Shown here: piece after piece, positions 18,068-27,858 of the stretch | Numbering within the stretch: the stretch's first letter is position 1 | How the letters are laid out: every line of letters begins with the position of its first letter | DNA from: Devosia sp. 66-14 | GTDB lineage: Bacteria > Pseudomonadota > Alphaproteobacteria > Rhizobiales > Devosiaceae | DNA: 64,000 nt | Assembly: GCA_001899085.1 (NCBI GenBank) | Contig: MKVB01000006.1 | Span: forward strand, 627,857 to 691,856 | Direction: 5' to 3' | Notes under the pieces: generated by a model | The model's input: the letters and a program-made list of their open reading frames with translations, nothing else | Database searches by the model: none | What the model was told of the DNA's origin: nothing | Translations under genes and position numbers: made by a program

Positions 18068-19324
18068 CTAGTTTCCGACCTCTGCAACAAGGCTCGTCGC
18101 CAGCGCGTCGAGCCGTGTCGTCGCCTGATCGGCCACGCTGCGGAAAGCCTCGATCATCTGCCGGCGGCGCGGCGCGTCCTCAAGCAACCCGACCAGGACC
18201 TGCGGCAGGTCGTCGGCAGAGCCGACCTGCACCGCGCAACCGATCGCCGACAGCGCCTGGTGCAGCGGTTTCTGGCGCTCGACATGAGGGCCGTAGACAC
18301 TGGCGGCTCCCAGATGCAGCGGCTCGCTGAGATCGTGCCCGCCGATCGGCGAGAAGGTTCCGCAAACGACCCCGATGGTGGCGCGCGCGTAGAGCTTTGA
18401 CAGCGTCCCCATTTCGTCGAGCCAGACCGGGCCCCCGGCCCCTGCGATGGCAGCCTCGCTGTCGACGATGGCCAGCTCGGCGCCGAAGCTGGCACTGAGC
18501 ACTTCACCGGGGATCTTGCCCGGATAGCGCGGAACCAGCACCAGCCTGATGTCCGGACGCCGGGCGCGGAGCTCGGCGATGGCGGGCGCAAGCCGTTCGA
18601 TCTCGTCGCGGTGGACATTGCCGAAGACGACGAGGGGTGGCGCATCCTTGCCGGCCGCAGGGGCGCTGCTGAGCGGCACCAGCTTGAGGTTGCCGATCAC
18701 CTCGATCCGCTCGCCGGGCACCCCGAGTTCGGCGTAGCGGGCGGCGATCGCCTCGTCCTGCGCATAGATGCGCTGCGCCTTGGCCAGGGTGCGGTCGGCG
18801 ACGGCGCGATTGCGTTGGTGCCGGGCGAAACTGCGGGGCGACATGGTGGCATTGACCACCACCACCGGCACGCCGGCCGCCTGCGCGGCAGCGAACTGGG
18901 CCGGCCAGAACTCGGACTCGACCAGCACCAGCAGATCGGGCCGCACCGTCTCGAGAATGCGCCGCTGCGCCTCCAGCGTATCGAGCGGCATGATGAAGCT
19001 CGAGGCGTCGCCGGCAATGGCGCGAACGCGCGCGTAGCCGGAATAAGTGGTGGCGGACAGGACGACCGACAGCGTCGGATCAAGCGCCAGCAGACGCTTT
19101 CGCAGCAGCTCGGCGACTTTCGATTCACCGGCGGAGACGGCGTGGATCCAGATGCGCCTGCCGGTCGCCGCCTGCGGCAGCGCCGGGTTGAGGCGCTTGC
19201 TGAACCAGGCCGCACCGCCCTCGTCGCTGTTCGAAAAGCGTGACAGCACGGCATAGTGCAGCCAGGACGCCGCCGTCACCAGCCCGCCATAAGCCTTCCA
19301 GCGAAACGGCACGGCTTGGGTCAC
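18068..19324 (-). CDS. waaA: Kdo transferase
   Basis: Inner-membrane glycosyltransferase (GT30) adding Kdo from CMP-Kdo to lipid IVA. About 418 aa. Family motifs: RIWIHAVSAGE (about residue 56), VLVESEFWPAQF, VFGNVHRDEIE, and GTFSPIGGHDLSEPLHLGA for nucleotide-sugar binding. The start is uncertain: GTG 19324 has GGAG about 12 nt upstream, while the frame stays open to 19384. It is divergent from the kdsD-kdsB-kdsA operon that makes its donor substrate. No lpxK follows it, as it often does in relatives. Confidence 0.93.
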   Translation of the reverse strand: MTQAVPFRWKAYGGLVTAASWLHYAVLSRFSNSDEGGAAWFSKRLNPALPQAATGRRIWIHAVSAGESKVAELLRKRLLALDPTLSVVLSATTYSGYARVRAIAGDASSFIMPLDTLEAQRRILETVRPDLLVLVESEFWPAQFAAAQAAGVPVVVVNATMSPRSFARHQRNRAVADRTLAKAQRIYAQDEAIAARYAELGVPGERIEVIGNLKLVPLSSAPAAGKDAPPLVVFGNVHRDEIERLAPAIAELRARRPDIRLVLVPRYPGKIPGEVLSASFGAELAIVDSEAAIAGAGGPVWLDEMGTLSKLYARATIGVVCGTFSPIGGHDLSEPLHLGAASVYGPHVERQKPLHQALSAIGCAVQVGSADDLPQVLVGLLEDAPRRRQMIEAFRSVADQATTRLDALATSLVAEVGN

Positions 19325-19421
19325 GCGAGGGGCTACTCCAACTGGCTTGTGCTGCTGACTAACCCTTTGGCCCGTGGCGCACAACCTTGCGAGTTCTTAG
19401 CGATTGCTGATAAGCCACGGC

Positions 19422-20447
19422 ATGTCCTCAGCACGGCGTGGGCCGGGTCCTCATTTGCGCTATCCCATTGCCAATGATGCGCGTCTGCAGCAGCTCGCTC
19501 TCGATGAGGCGCGCGCCGCGATCCGGCTGGAGGCCGAAGGGCTGGAAGCGCTGGCCGCCCGGCTCGACGGCGCCTTCGTGGCGCTGGTCGAGCTGATCCA
19601 GCGAGCCCCGGGCCGGGTCATTCTGTCCGGCGTCGGCAAGAGCGCACATATCGCGCGCAAGGTCGCGGCGACCCTGGCCTCGACCGGCACCCCGGCGCAG
19701 TTCGTGCATGGCGGTGACGCCAGCCACGGCGACCTGGGGATGATCACCACCGCGGACGTGGTGGTGATGTTCTCGAAATCCGGCGATACGGCCGAGCTGT
19801 CGGACCTCGCCAACTATTGCGTACGCTTCGATATTCCGCTGGCTTTGATCACCACGCGACCGGACTCCCGGTTGGGGCGCGCGGCCAATATCGTGGTCAG
19901 CCTGCCCGATGCGCGGGAAGCGTGCGAGATCACGGCGGCGCCGACAACGTCGACAACGATGATGGCCGCGCTGGGTGACGCGATGGCCGTGGTGCTGCTG
20001 CGGCGACGCGGCTTCCAGGCCGCCGATTTTCACGTCTTCCATCCGGGCGGCACGCTGGGCAGCGCGCTGCTGACGGTCGGCGAGGTGATGCACCGGGACG
20101 ACAAGCTGCCGCTGGTCGGGGCCGAGGCGAGCGTCGCCGCGGCGATCCTCGAGATGACGTCGAAGGGCTTTGGTTGCACCGGGGTGGTGGATGCATCGGG
20201 CGAGCTCATGGGCATCATCACCGATGGCGACCTGCGCCGCCACATGGCGGATGGCTTGCTGCAGCAGACCGCGGCAGCGGTGATGACCGCCAGTCCGCGC
20301 ACCATCGGCAGCGAGGCGCTGCTGAGCGAGGCGCTGCGGCAGATGACGGCGCTGACGCCACGGATCACTGCGATTTTCGCCATGGATGGACAGCGGCCGG
20401 TCGGCATCGTGCATGTGCACGACTGCCTGCGCGTCGGCCTTATCTGA
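19422..20447 (+). CDS. kdsD: D-arabinose 5-phosphate isomerase
   Basis: First enzyme of Kdo synthesis (Ru5P to A5P), KpsF/GutQ family. About 341 aa: SIS domain (GVGKSAHIARKVAATLASTG, then FSKSGDTAELSDL) followed by two CBS domains (VGEVMHRDDKLPLV and AAVMTASPRTIG). ATG 19422 is preferred; a TTG at 19404 in the same frame would add six residues. First gene of an operon with kdsB, a phosphatase, kdsA and an O-antigen ligase; kdsB starts 2 bp after its stop. Confidence 0.95.
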   Translation: MSSARRGPGPHLRYPIANDARLQQLALDEARAAIRLEAEGLEALAARLDGAFVALVELIQRAPGRVILSGVGKSAHIARKVAATLASTGTPAQFVHGGDASHGDLGMITTADVVVMFSKSGDTAELSDLANYCVRFDIPLALITTRPDSRLGRAANIVVSLPDAREACEITAAPTTSTTMMAALGDAMAVVLLRRRGFQAADFHVFHPGGTLGSALLTVGEVMHRDDKLPLVGAEASVAAAILEMTSKGFGCTGVVDASGELMGIITDGDLRRHMADGLLQQTAAAVMTASPRTIGSEALLSEALRQMTALTPRITAIFAMDGQRPVGIVHVHDCLRVGLI

Positions 20448-20448
20448 G

Positions 20449-21267
20449 GTGAGCGACCTCATCGTCATTCCGGCCCGGTATGGTTCGACCCGGTTGCCCG
20501 GCAAACCGCTGCATCCGATCGCCGGCCGGAAGCTGCTGGAGCGGGTCGCAGCGATCGCCGTGGCTGCGGCACGGCGGCTCGGCGATGCCGACGTGCTGGT
20601 GGCGACCGACGATGAGCGCATCCTGCTGGCGGCGCGCGAGCTCGGGCTCGAAGCCGTGATGACGGCGAGCCAGATCAGCTCGGGCTCGGGGCGAGCGCTG
20701 GCGGCGCTGCGCGCGACCGGACGCTCGGCGGAGCTGGTGGTGAACCTGCAGGGCGACGCGCCGTTCACCGCGCCCGAGCATATCGTCGAGATCGTGCGAA
20801 CGGCGCGGAGCTCCACGGCCGATGTGACCACGCCGGTGGTGCAACTCGACTGGGCCCGGCTCGATGCGCTGATCGCGCACAAGCAGACGACGCCGGCCAG
20901 CGGTACGACCTGCATCCGCGATGGCGCCGGCCGGGCGGTGTGGTTCTCCAAGGCCGTGCTGCCGTTCATGCGCAAGCCGGCCGAACTGCGCGCCGCCGGA
21001 CCGCTGTCGCCGGTGCTGCAGCATATCGGGCTCTACTGTTACCGGACGCCGGCGCTCGAAGCCTTCGAGGCGGCACCGCAATCGGAGTACGAGCGGCTCG
21101 AGGGGCTGGAGCAGTTGCGACTGATCGAGCTTGGGCTCGATATCCGGGCGGTGATCGTTCCGCCGGCACGGATCACCATGAGCGGCGTCGACAGCCCGGC
21201 TGACGTGGAGCGTGCCGAGCGACTGATCGGCGAGCACGGCGACCCGTTCGTCGACTGGCGATCATGA
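20449..21267 (+). CDS. kdsB: CMP-Kdo synthetase
   Basis: 272-aa cytidylyltransferase activating Kdo as CMP-Kdo. The N-terminal nucleotide-binding motif is canonical: LIVIPARYGSTRLPGKPL (residues 4-21). NLQGDAPF is the metal/CTP segment and HIGLYCYRTPALE is typical of KdsB. GTG 20449 starts 1 bp after the kdsD stop codon; the frame is open into kdsD but that part is another phase of kdsD. Its stop overlaps the next start (ATGA). Confidence 0.95.
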   Translation: MSDLIVIPARYGSTRLPGKPLHPIAGRKLLERVAAIAVAAARRLGDADVLVATDDERILLAARELGLEAVMTASQISSGSGRALAALRATGRSAELVVNLQGDAPFTAPEHIVEIVRTARSSTADVTTPVVQLDWARLDALIAHKQTTPASGTTCIRDGAGRAVWFSKAVLPFMRKPAELRAAGPLSPVLQHIGLYCYRTPALEAFEAAPQSEYERLEGLEQLRLIELGLDIRAVIVPPARITMSGVDSPADVERAERLIGEHGDPFVDWRS

Positions 21268-21899
21268 CCCGGTTGGTGATCGTCCGGCATGGCAACACCT
21301 TCGAGGCCGGGGAGCCGCCGCGCCGGATCGGTGCCCGCACCGACCTGCCGCTGACCGCGACGGGGGTCGCGCAAGCGGAGGCGCTGGCGCGGCATTTCGC
21401 GGCCAATGGCGTGACCTTCGACCGGGTCCTGAGTGGCGAGCTGCAGCGGACGCGCCGCACGGCCGACGCTATCGCCGCCGGCCAGCCGATCGAAACCGCC
21501 GCCTTCCTCACCGAGATCGACCATGGACCCGACGAGGGGCAGCCTGAAACCGCCGTTATCGAGCGGATCGGTAACGACGCCATCACGCTGTGGGAGACAC
21601 AGTGGATCGCGCCAGAAGGCTGGGAGGTTGGGGCGCAATGGCGCCTTGTGGCCTGGTGGGAGTTCGTGGCGCGTGCAGCCGAGACGCTGCCCCACGGAAC
21701 GATCCTTCTGGTGACCAGCAACGGCGCAGCACGGTTCGCTCTTGCGGCGATGGGCCTGAAGCCTGGGGAAAACCGTGCTGGTGTCAAATTCCGTACAGGA
21801 AGCTATGGTGTGGTAGAGGTCGGCGGCGGGGCCGACTTTCGACTACTTGGATGGGACATACGACCGGGCGAAATACCCGGCGATACAGGTTTGTTTTGA
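21264..21899 (+). CDS. Histidine phosphatase superfamily protein inside the Kdo operon
   Basis: 211-aa phosphoglycerate-mutase-like phosphatase. The catalytic RHG motif is present as VIVRHGNT (residues 5-12, phospho-His at residue 9), with [19 protein letters not shown] as the second conserved block. The closing segment [15 protein letters not shown] has Ser-Asn where many members carry a second catalytic His. It overlaps kdsB by ATGA and kdsA by TGATG, so it is coupled to Kdo synthesis. No HAD-type KdsC lies in the cluster, and Kdo-8-phosphate is the obvious candidate substrate. That assignment is inference from position only. Confidence 0.9.
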   Translation: MTRLVIVRHGNTFEAGEPPRRIGARTDLPLTATGVAQAEALARHFAANGVTFDRVLSGELQRTRRTADAIAAGQPIETAAFLTEIDHGPDEGQPETAVIERIGNDAITLWETQWIAPEGWEVGAQWRLVAWWEFVARAAETLPHGTILLVTSNGAARFALAAMGLKPGENRAGVKFRTGSYGVVEVGGGADFRLLGWDIRPGEIPGDTGLF

Positions 21900-22747
21900 T
21901 GCAGCAGGTTTTTGTCGATGCGCCGAACGGGCAGCGCGTCGGGTTTGGTACTGATCTCCCGCTCGCCTTCATCCTTGGACCGTGCGTGATCGAAAGTCGC
22001 GATCACGCCTTGAAGACTGCGAGTCTGCTGGCCGAACTGGGCCGGCGGCGTGGCATTCCGCTGATCTACAAATCATCGTTCGACAAGGCCAACCGCACCA
22101 GTTCGAGGAGCTTTCGCGGCATCGGCATGGACGAGGCGCTGCGCATCTTCGAGGCGGTGAAAAGTGAAACCGGTCTCGCGGTCACCACCGACGTGCACGA
22201 GCGCGAGCAATGCGCGACGGTGGCCGAGGTGGTGGACATCCTGCAGATCCCGGCATTTCTCAGCCGGCAGACCGACCTGCTGGTCGCCGCTGCCGCCACC
22301 GGCCGAGTGGTCAATGTCAAGAAAGGGCAGTTCCTGGCACCCTGGGACATGAAGAACGTGGCCAACAAGCTCGACGGCGCCGGCGCTTCGGGCGTGCTGC
22401 TGACCGAGCGTGGGACCAGCTTCGGCTACAACACGCTGGTGGTCGATATGCGCGGCCTGCCGATCATGGCAGAGACCGGCAAGCCGGTGGTCTTCGACGC
22501 CACCCATTCGGTGCAGCAACCGGGTGGACGCGGCGACTCGTCGGGCGGTGAACGGCAATATGCGCCCGTGCTGGCGCGGGCGGCGGTGGCCGTCGGTATT
22601 GCCGGCGTGTTCATCGAAACGCACGAGGACCCCGACAACGCCCCGTCGGACGGCGCCAACATGATTCCGCTCACCGAGATCGACGATCTGGTGGGCGAAC
22701 TGCAGGCGCTCGACGCCATCGTCAAGGCTCGAGGCTCCGGGAGATGA
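21899..22747 (+). CDS. kdsA: Kdo-8-phosphate synthase
   Basis: 282-aa aldolase-type enzyme condensing PEP with A5P to Kdo-8-phosphate. Family motifs: [15 protein letters not shown] (about residue 24), [18 protein letters not shown] (about residue 56), [14 protein letters not shown] and [12 protein letters not shown]. The start ATG overlaps the upstream stop (TGATG). Its stop overlaps the O-antigen ligase start (ATGA). It has the [12 protein letters not shown] segment of KdsA rather than that of the related DAHP synthases. Confidence 0.97.
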   Translation: MQQVFVDAPNGQRVGFGTDLPLAFILGPCVIESRDHALKTASLLAELGRRRGIPLIYKSSFDKANRTSSRSFRGIGMDEALRIFEAVKSETGLAVTTDVHEREQCATVAEVVDILQIPAFLSRQTDLLVAAAATGRVVNVKKGQFLAPWDMKNVANKLDGAGASGVLLTERGTSFGYNTLVVDMRGLPIMAETGKPVVFDATHSVQQPGGRGDSSGGERQYAPVLARAAVAVGIAGVFIETHEDPDNAPSDGANMIPLTEIDDLVGELQALDAIVKARGSGR

Positions 22748-24048
22748 CGCCGGCGGTCAGCGACGGCGCGCCCGCCTATATGCGCTGGGCCTGCCTGGCG
22801 ATGATCGTCTTCCTGTTTGCGTTGCCGTGTATCACGGGGCGGCTCACCACCTATTTCGTACTGCTGTTCGGCATCTTCGCCCTGCTTTCGCCATCGGTGA
22901 TCGCGGCCTTCCGGTCGCGCAGCAGCAACCCGATCGACCTGATGTTCGTGACCGCGGCAGCCTTGCCGTCGCTCGCCTTCCTGTTCACTTCGGAAGACCC
23001 GGGCGACCTGCTGTTCGCCTTCAACTTCGTTCCGCTGCTGCTGGCCCTGCCGATGCGCTGGCAGCTGCAGCGCTACGCGCGGCTCGACAGCGCGCAACTG
23101 ATCGGCCGGCTGTCGCTGGCGGGCGCCGGCATCGCGGTGATCGTCAGCGTGGTGCAGGTGCTGATCCTCGGCTACGAGCGAGCCGGCCCGCCGCTGATGA
23201 GCGCGTTCCACTTCGCCGACACCGCGATGCTGCTGGGGTTCGTTGCCCTGGTGGGAGTGTTCGCACCCGGCGCCGATCGGCGCTGGCTGTACCTGCTTGG
23301 ACCGGTGCTCGGTATCGTCGCGGCACTGCTGAGCGGCACGCGCGGCGCGCTGATCGCAGCACCGGTGCTCGGCTTCGTCGCACTGGCATTTGCGTTGGCG
23401 CTGGCGCCGGCCCGCAAGCGCACCATGACGCTCATCGTGGCGGTGAGCGTGGCGGTGGCAACCGTGGTGCTGGTGGTCGTGGCGACAAAACTGGGGTTCA
23501 ACCGCGCCGTCGACGGCTTCTCGGTTACGCAGGATGTGCTGGCAGGTGACGCCGTCGACCAATCCACCCGGGAGCGGCTGATCATGCTGTGGGGCGGCTA
23601 CCAGGCGTTCCTGCATGCGCCGCTGTTTGGCTATGGCTGGCCCGACATGGTGCCAGCGATCCTGCCCTACGTGCCCGGCAGCGAGATCGAGCGGATGCTG
23701 ACGTTCCGCCAGTTGCACAACGGTCTGCTGAGCTTTGCGGTCGGCGCCGGCATCCCCGGGGTGATCAGCTTCCTGATCCTGTCGGTGGCTCCGGTGATTG
23801 CGGCGCTGAAAACGCCGCGGGACGAACTGTTCGTGTCGCGGCTCTATCTGTCGGTGACGCTGTGCGCGGCCTACGCGGTGTTCCAGCTGACCATCATCAT
23901 GATCGGCTTCGAGTTCCATACCGTGCAGTACGCCTTCATGACGGTGGTTATTCTCGGCTTCGTCAGAGCCCCGGCGCGGGTCGCGCCCGCCGATCAATCG
24001 GTGCGCAGCAAGGCGCCGGTAAGCCAGGAAACGGCCAGCACGGCCTAG
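22744..24048 (+). CDS. O-antigen ligase / polymerase family membrane protein
   Basis: 434-aa polytopic membrane protein with about 10-12 helices, of the WaaL/Wzy (O-antigen ligase) family. A large loop before the last helices contains [19 protein letters not shown] and [19 protein letters not shown], which fit the Wzy_C domain pattern with its conserved His. Translationally coupled to kdsA (ATGA). The context supports attachment or polymerisation of surface polysaccharide on the LPS core, but ligase versus polymerase cannot be decided from sequence. Confidence 0.85.
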   Translation: MTPAVSDGAPAYMRWACLAMIVFLFALPCITGRLTTYFVLLFGIFALLSPSVIAAFRSRSSNPIDLMFVTAAALPSLAFLFTSEDPGDLLFAFNFVPLLLALPMRWQLQRYARLDSAQLIGRLSLAGAGIAVIVSVVQVLILGYERAGPPLMSAFHFADTAMLLGFVALVGVFAPGADRRWLYLLGPVLGIVAALLSGTRGALIAAPVLGFVALAFALALAPARKRTMTLIVAVSVAVATVVLVVVATKLGFNRAVDGFSVTQDVLAGDAVDQSTRERLIMLWGGYQAFLHAPLFGYGWPDMVPAILPYVPGSEIERMLTFRQLHNGLLSFAVGAGIPGVISFLILSVAPVIAALKTPRDELFVSRLYLSVTLCAAYAVFQLTIIMIGFEFHTVQYAFMTVVILGFVRAPARVAPADQSVRSKAPVSQETASTA

Positions 24049-24275
24049 CGCGCTTCGTCGCACCGGCGATCTTGCCGCGCACCATCGGGTCCGCTCCCTC
24101 GGCGAGCAGAGCGCCGGCGCGGCGAAATTATGCAGGACTACGCGATAGACAGTATTTCGGCGACCGACCGGCGCGCGATAGACTTTTCTTACCGCTCGGT
24201 AATTTGACTTAAGGCCCGACAATCGCTAGCCAAACGCCCAATGACGCAAACGGCAGGTTAGGGACCCAATCGTCC
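24049..24275. other. Intergenic region before GT39 gene
   Basis: 227 bp. It holds a 6-bp-arm palindrome TTACCGCTCGGTAA at 24189-24202, then TTGACT at 24204-24209, a possible -35 for the GT39 gene; the -10 at 17 nt (TAGCCA) is weak. No RNA gene or repeat family member seen. Confidence 0.4.
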
Positions 24276-25802
24276 ATGCATGCGCCTGCCTTTCCCCATG
24301 GCGAATCTGCCCGTAATGCGATGATGCGTCGCTGGGCCCTGGCCCTCATCGCCGCAGCGACGCTCGCCAGGCTGGGGCTCGCCGCGGTGCTGCCGGTGGG
24401 CGTCGACGAGGCTTACAGCATCGGCATCGCGCGGCAGTTCTCGCTCAGCTATTTCGACCACCCGCCGCTGCATCTGTGGCTGGTCGGAGCCTGGGCGAAG
24501 CTGTGGGGCAGCGAAGACCTGCTGCTGTTGCGGCTGCCGTTCATTGCGCTGGGGGCCTTGTCATCCTGGCTGATGTACGCGCTCGGAACGAGGCTGTTCG
24601 GGCCGGTGGCCGGGCTGTGGGCGACGGCGATCTTCAATCTCGCGCCGGTGTTCGGCCTGGCGCACGGCGCGCTGATCTTCCCCGATGGGCCGCTGCTGGC
24701 GGCGGCGCTGGCAATGGCGTTGCTGGTGGCGCGCATGGTGCTCGTGCCGGGCGACGGGCAGCGCCTCGGCCTGTGGGCGCTGGCCGGGCTCATGGCCGGG
24801 CTGGCGCTGCTGTCGAAATACCATGGCGTGCTGCTGGTGCTGGGGCTGCTGCTGTTCCTGGCGACAACCCGGCAGGGGCGGCAATGGCTGTTGACGCCCG
24901 GCCCCTGGCTGGCCGCGGCGATCGCAGCCGCCTGTTTCGTGCCGGTGCTGGTGTGGAATGCCCAGCACGACTGGGTATCGTTCGCCTTCCAGGCGGGGCG
25001 CGGCCGGGTCGGCAACGGCGCAAGCCTGCGACTGCTGGGGCCGATCGAATCACTTCTGTCGCAGGCGGTCTATCTGCTGCCGTGGATCGCCGTGCCATTG
25101 GGAGCCTTCCTGGTGCGTGGCGCGCTGGGCGGGCCGGGCAATGTGCGGCGCTGGCTGCTGGTGTGCCTCGCGGTGCTGCCGATCGTCATCTTCACCGGGC
25201 TGACGCTGTTCGGACGCGGCCTGCCGCACTGGCAGATGCCAGGTTGGCTGTTCGCGATTCCGCTCCTCGCGGAGGCACTTGCCAATGCCGGCAGGAGCAC
25301 GCGGCGGCTGTGCGTGGCGGTCGCGGTCGTCACCGCGCTGGCGCTGGCTGCGCTCGCTACCGTGGTGACCATGCAGGCGCGATGGGGCAGTTTCGACCAG
25401 CAGACACTGCAGCTGTTCGGCGGCAGCGACCCGACGGACGCCTTGTTGTCATGGGAACCACTGAAGTCCGAACTGGCGGCGCGCGGACTGCCGGCCGACG
25501 ACAGGACATTCATCGGCACGTTCAACTGGGTGCGCGCCGGCGAGCTCAATGCCCTGTTCGGCAAGCAGCTCCCGGTGCTGTGCCTGTGCAGCGACGCGCG
25601 ACACTTCGATTACCTCAATCCGCCGCAGCAATATGCAGGCTGGAACGCGATCCTGATCGGGATGCCGGGGAACATCGACGACGATGCGCGGTTGAGCGCC
25701 GAGTTCGCAACGCTGGGCCCGCTGCAGGATATCAGCCTGAGCAAGGGCGAACGCGTCGCGGTGCCATTGCGCCTGCGGCTCGCGAGCGGGTTCAGGCCTT
25801 AG
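24276..25802 (+). CDS. GT39 (ArnT/PMT-like) membrane glycosyltransferase
   Basis: 508-aa integral membrane glycosyltransferase. The first luminal loop carries the GT39 acidic motif in VGVDEAYSIGIARQFSLSYFDHPPLHLWL (catalytic Asp-Glu near residues 47-48, then DHPPL). About ten helices follow, then a soluble C-terminal part from about residue 370 (NWVRAGELNALFGKQLPVLCLCSD). Members use polyprenyl-phosphate sugars to modify lipid A, glycans or proteins. Position after the Kdo/O-antigen genes suggests an LPS target, but it is a separate unit 227 bp downstream. Confidence 0.9.
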   Translation: MHAPAFPHGESARNAMMRRWALALIAAATLARLGLAAVLPVGVDEAYSIGIARQFSLSYFDHPPLHLWLVGAWAKLWGSEDLLLLRLPFIALGALSSWLMYALGTRLFGPVAGLWATAIFNLAPVFGLAHGALIFPDGPLLAAALAMALLVARMVLVPGDGQRLGLWALAGLMAGLALLSKYHGVLLVLGLLLFLATTRQGRQWLLTPGPWLAAAIAAACFVPVLVWNAQHDWVSFAFQAGRGRVGNGASLRLLGPIESLLSQAVYLLPWIAVPLGAFLVRGALGGPGNVRRWLLVCLAVLPIVIFTGLTLFGRGLPHWQMPGWLFAIPLLAEALANAGRSTRRLCVAVAVVTALALAALATVVTMQARWGSFDQQTLQLFGGSDPTDALLSWEPLKSELAARGLPADDRTFIGTFNWVRAGELNALFGKQLPVLCLCSDARHFDYLNPPQQYAGWNAILIGMPGNIDDDARLSAEFATLGPLQDISLSKGERVAVPLRLRLASGFRP

Positions 25803-25837
25803 GGCTTTTTGCCCATCACGGGCGTGGCGATGCCGCC

Positions 25838-26062
25838 CTAGCGGCCACCCAGACCGTAGCGTTTATAGGCTTCATGCGCAGCGGAGGCGTTGGCGTAGGG
25901 CTCCTGCCGGTCGACGTTCCAATAGGTCAGCTCGTCCAGCGGGATGGGGACGCCGGTAATGGCGCAACGGACAAAGCTGCCCGGCCGCAGCACGACATAG
26001 TCGGCATCGAGGTAACGGACCTGCGCCTCGGAGGGGCTGAAGCTCTTGTCGAAAATGTTCAT
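25838..26062 (-). CDS. DUF2093 protein
   Basis: 74-aa soluble protein of the alphaproteobacterial DUF2093 family: ARxLDADYVVLRPGSFVRCAI-like core (residues 13-35), IPLDELTYWNVDRQEPY and a terminal AAHEAYKRYGLGGR. Function unknown. In relatives it often sits between lpxK and xseA; here xseA is the adjacent upstream gene on the same strand, 93 bp away, but lpxK is absent. Confidence 0.88.
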   Translation of the reverse strand: MNIFDKSFSPSEAQVRYLDADYVVLRPGSFVRCAITGVPIPLDELTYWNVDRQEPYANASAAHEAYKRYGLGGR

Positions 26063-26155
26063 GGCGCCAACAGATATAGGTCAGATCAGCTGACTTGGAA
26101 ACCGGCCGGTCTCAAACCGAGCCCGAGCATCGTTGAACCGATTTCGTGGCGATTT

Positions 26156-27703
26156 TCAGAACAGGCTTTCCTGCCCCTCCTCGTCGCGCGGTGGCCGAAC
26201 CTTCTTTCGCGCCACGAGCCCGCTGCCGATGGTGGCGCCGATGGTGCCGTCGGACACCTGGATATGGACGGGGTCTCCCGGCTTGACGTCGGCGGTATGC
26301 TTGACGATGTGGCCTTCGGCGTCAGTGACCACCGAGAAGCCGCGCGTGAGGATCGAGCGGTAGTCCGCGGCCTCGAGCAGCCGGGCTGCGAGGTCGAGAC
26401 TGCGGCGGCGCTGGTCGATGAAACGGGCGACGGCCGGATGGAGCGCCGTGGCGAGCGGATCGAGGCGGCTGCGCAGGTGCCGGATCTCGTTGTTGAGCGC
26501 CTTGGGCGACAGGCGCCCGCTGGCAGCGGCGAACTGCCCGCGTTTGCGCTCGGCGGTGCGCGAGGCAGCGGTGTCGGCGCGGCGGCGGAGATTCTCGAGG
26601 CGGGTCGCCAGTTCGGTGGCGCGCCGCGAGAGCAGGTTCGGCGTCAGCTTGTTGGCCGAGCGGCCGAACTCGATGCGCTTTTTCTGCTCGGCGTGGCGCA
26701 GCGCCGCGGCGAGATTGGAGGCGGCATGGTCGAGGCGCTGGCGGGCACTGGCGACCAGATCGAGCGGGCGCGGCAGGCCGGCGGCGGCAGCCCGCAGACG
26801 ATCGCGATAATTGGCGGCGGTGCGGCGCATGGCGTGGCGCTGGCGCCCGCCGATCTCGTCGACATAGCCGATGAGGTCGGCGCGCACCGGCACGGCGGCC
26901 TCGGCGGCGGCAGTCGGGGTCGGGGCGCGATAGTCGGAGGCATAGTCGACCAGGGTCGTATCGGTCTCGTGCCCGACGGCGGTGATGACCGGGATGCGGC
27001 TCGCCGCGACGGCACGGACCACGATCTCTTCGTTGAAGCCCCAAAGGTCCTCGATCGAGCCGCCGCCACGGGCGACGATCAGCACATCGGGGCGCGGGAT
27101 CGGGCCGTTCGGCACCAGCGCATTGAAGCCGTTGATGGCCGCAGTCACCTCGGGCGCGGCGGTCTCGCCCTGAACGCGCACCGGCCAGACCACGACGTGG
27201 CTGGGGAAGCGGTCGGAAATACGATGCAGGATATCGCGGATCACCGCGCCGGTGGGTGAGGTGACGACGCCGATGACGCGCGGCAGGTAAGGCAGCTCGC
27301 GCTTGCGCTCGCTGGCGAACAGCCCCTCGGCGGCGAGCTTGCGGCGCCGATCCTCGAGCAGGGCCATCAGCGCGCCGGCGCCGGCCGGCTCGATCTGCTC
27401 GATGACGATCTGGTACTTCGAGGAGCGCGGGAAAGTGGTGAGCCGCCCGGTGGCGATGATCTCCATGCCCTCCTCGGGCTTGAAGGTCAGGCGCGGCCAG
27501 GAACTCTTCCACACCACCGCGTCGATCGAGGCGTTCTCGTCCTTCAGGGTGAAATAGGCGTGGCCGGACGAGTGAACACCGCGAAAGCCGGAAATCTCGC
27601 CGCGGACACGGACATTACCGAACTCGTCCTCGACCGTGCGCTTCACCGCCTGGGCGATCTCGGAGACGGTAAACTCGGCGGCATTGGTCAGCGGAGCGGG
27701 CAT
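26156..27703 (-). CDS. xseA: Exodeoxyribonuclease VII large subunit
   Basis: 515-aa catalytic subunit of the ssDNA exonuclease ExoVII. N-terminal OB domain (EFTVSEIAQAVKRTVEDEFG, VRGEISGFR), then the catalytic region with VIGVVTSPTGAVIRDILHR, ARGGGSIEDLWGFNEE and PVITAVGHETDTTLVDYASD. A long Arg/Ala-rich helical part and a C-terminal strand (ILTRGFSVVTDAEG) follow. Start ATG 27703 gives the normal N-terminus; the frame runs on to 27844 but crosses a palindromic repeat. The small subunit xseB is not in the window. Confidence 0.96.
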   Translation of the reverse strand: MPAPLTNAAEFTVSEIAQAVKRTVEDEFGNVRVRGEISGFRGVHSSGHAYFTLKDENASIDAVVWKSSWPRLTFKPEEGMEIIATGRLTTFPRSSKYQIVIEQIEPAGAGALMALLEDRRRKLAAEGLFASERKRELPYLPRVIGVVTSPTGAVIRDILHRISDRFPSHVVVWPVRVQGETAAPEVTAAINGFNALVPNGPIPRPDVLIVARGGGSIEDLWGFNEEIVVRAVAASRIPVITAVGHETDTTLVDYASDYRAPTPTAAAEAAVPVRADLIGYVDEIGGRQRHAMRRTAANYRDRLRAAAAGLPRPLDLVASARQRLDHAASNLAAALRHAEQKKRIEFGRSANKLTPNLLSRRATELATRLENLRRRADTAASRTAERKRGQFAAASGRLSPKALNNEIRHLRSRLDPLATALHPAVARFIDQRRRSLDLAARLLEAADYRSILTRGFSVVTDAEGHIVKHTADVKPGDPVHIQVSDGTIGATIGSGLVARKKVRPPRDEEGQESLF

Positions 27704-27805
27704 GCTGCATGAGGTGCGGGAAAGGGACGAGTCCGTCAAGGGTGGCGAGACAATCGAGCAGATGCTAGATGGCGCGCAATGGCCAGACGCCACGCGCCTG
27801 ACCGC

Positions 27806-27829
27806 CCCCTCCCCCGCCACGCGGGAGAG
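27806..27829. repeat. Palindromic repeat copy in the xseA-purD gap
   Basis: CCCCTCCCCCGCCACGCGGG, followed by AGAG: the same hairpin (CTCCC..GC-CAC-GCGGGAG) as at 11.82 kb. It lies between the divergent xseA and purD start codons, 30 bp before purD, so it may affect the purD leader. Confidence 0.6.
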
Positions 27830-27858
27830 CATCGACGGTAACATCGGAGCTTTGGCTG

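Noticed and set aside
24476-27259. 927-codon plus-strand open frame
   Set aside because: Runs in another phase of the GT39 gene and then antisense through DUF2093 and xseA, all well supported.
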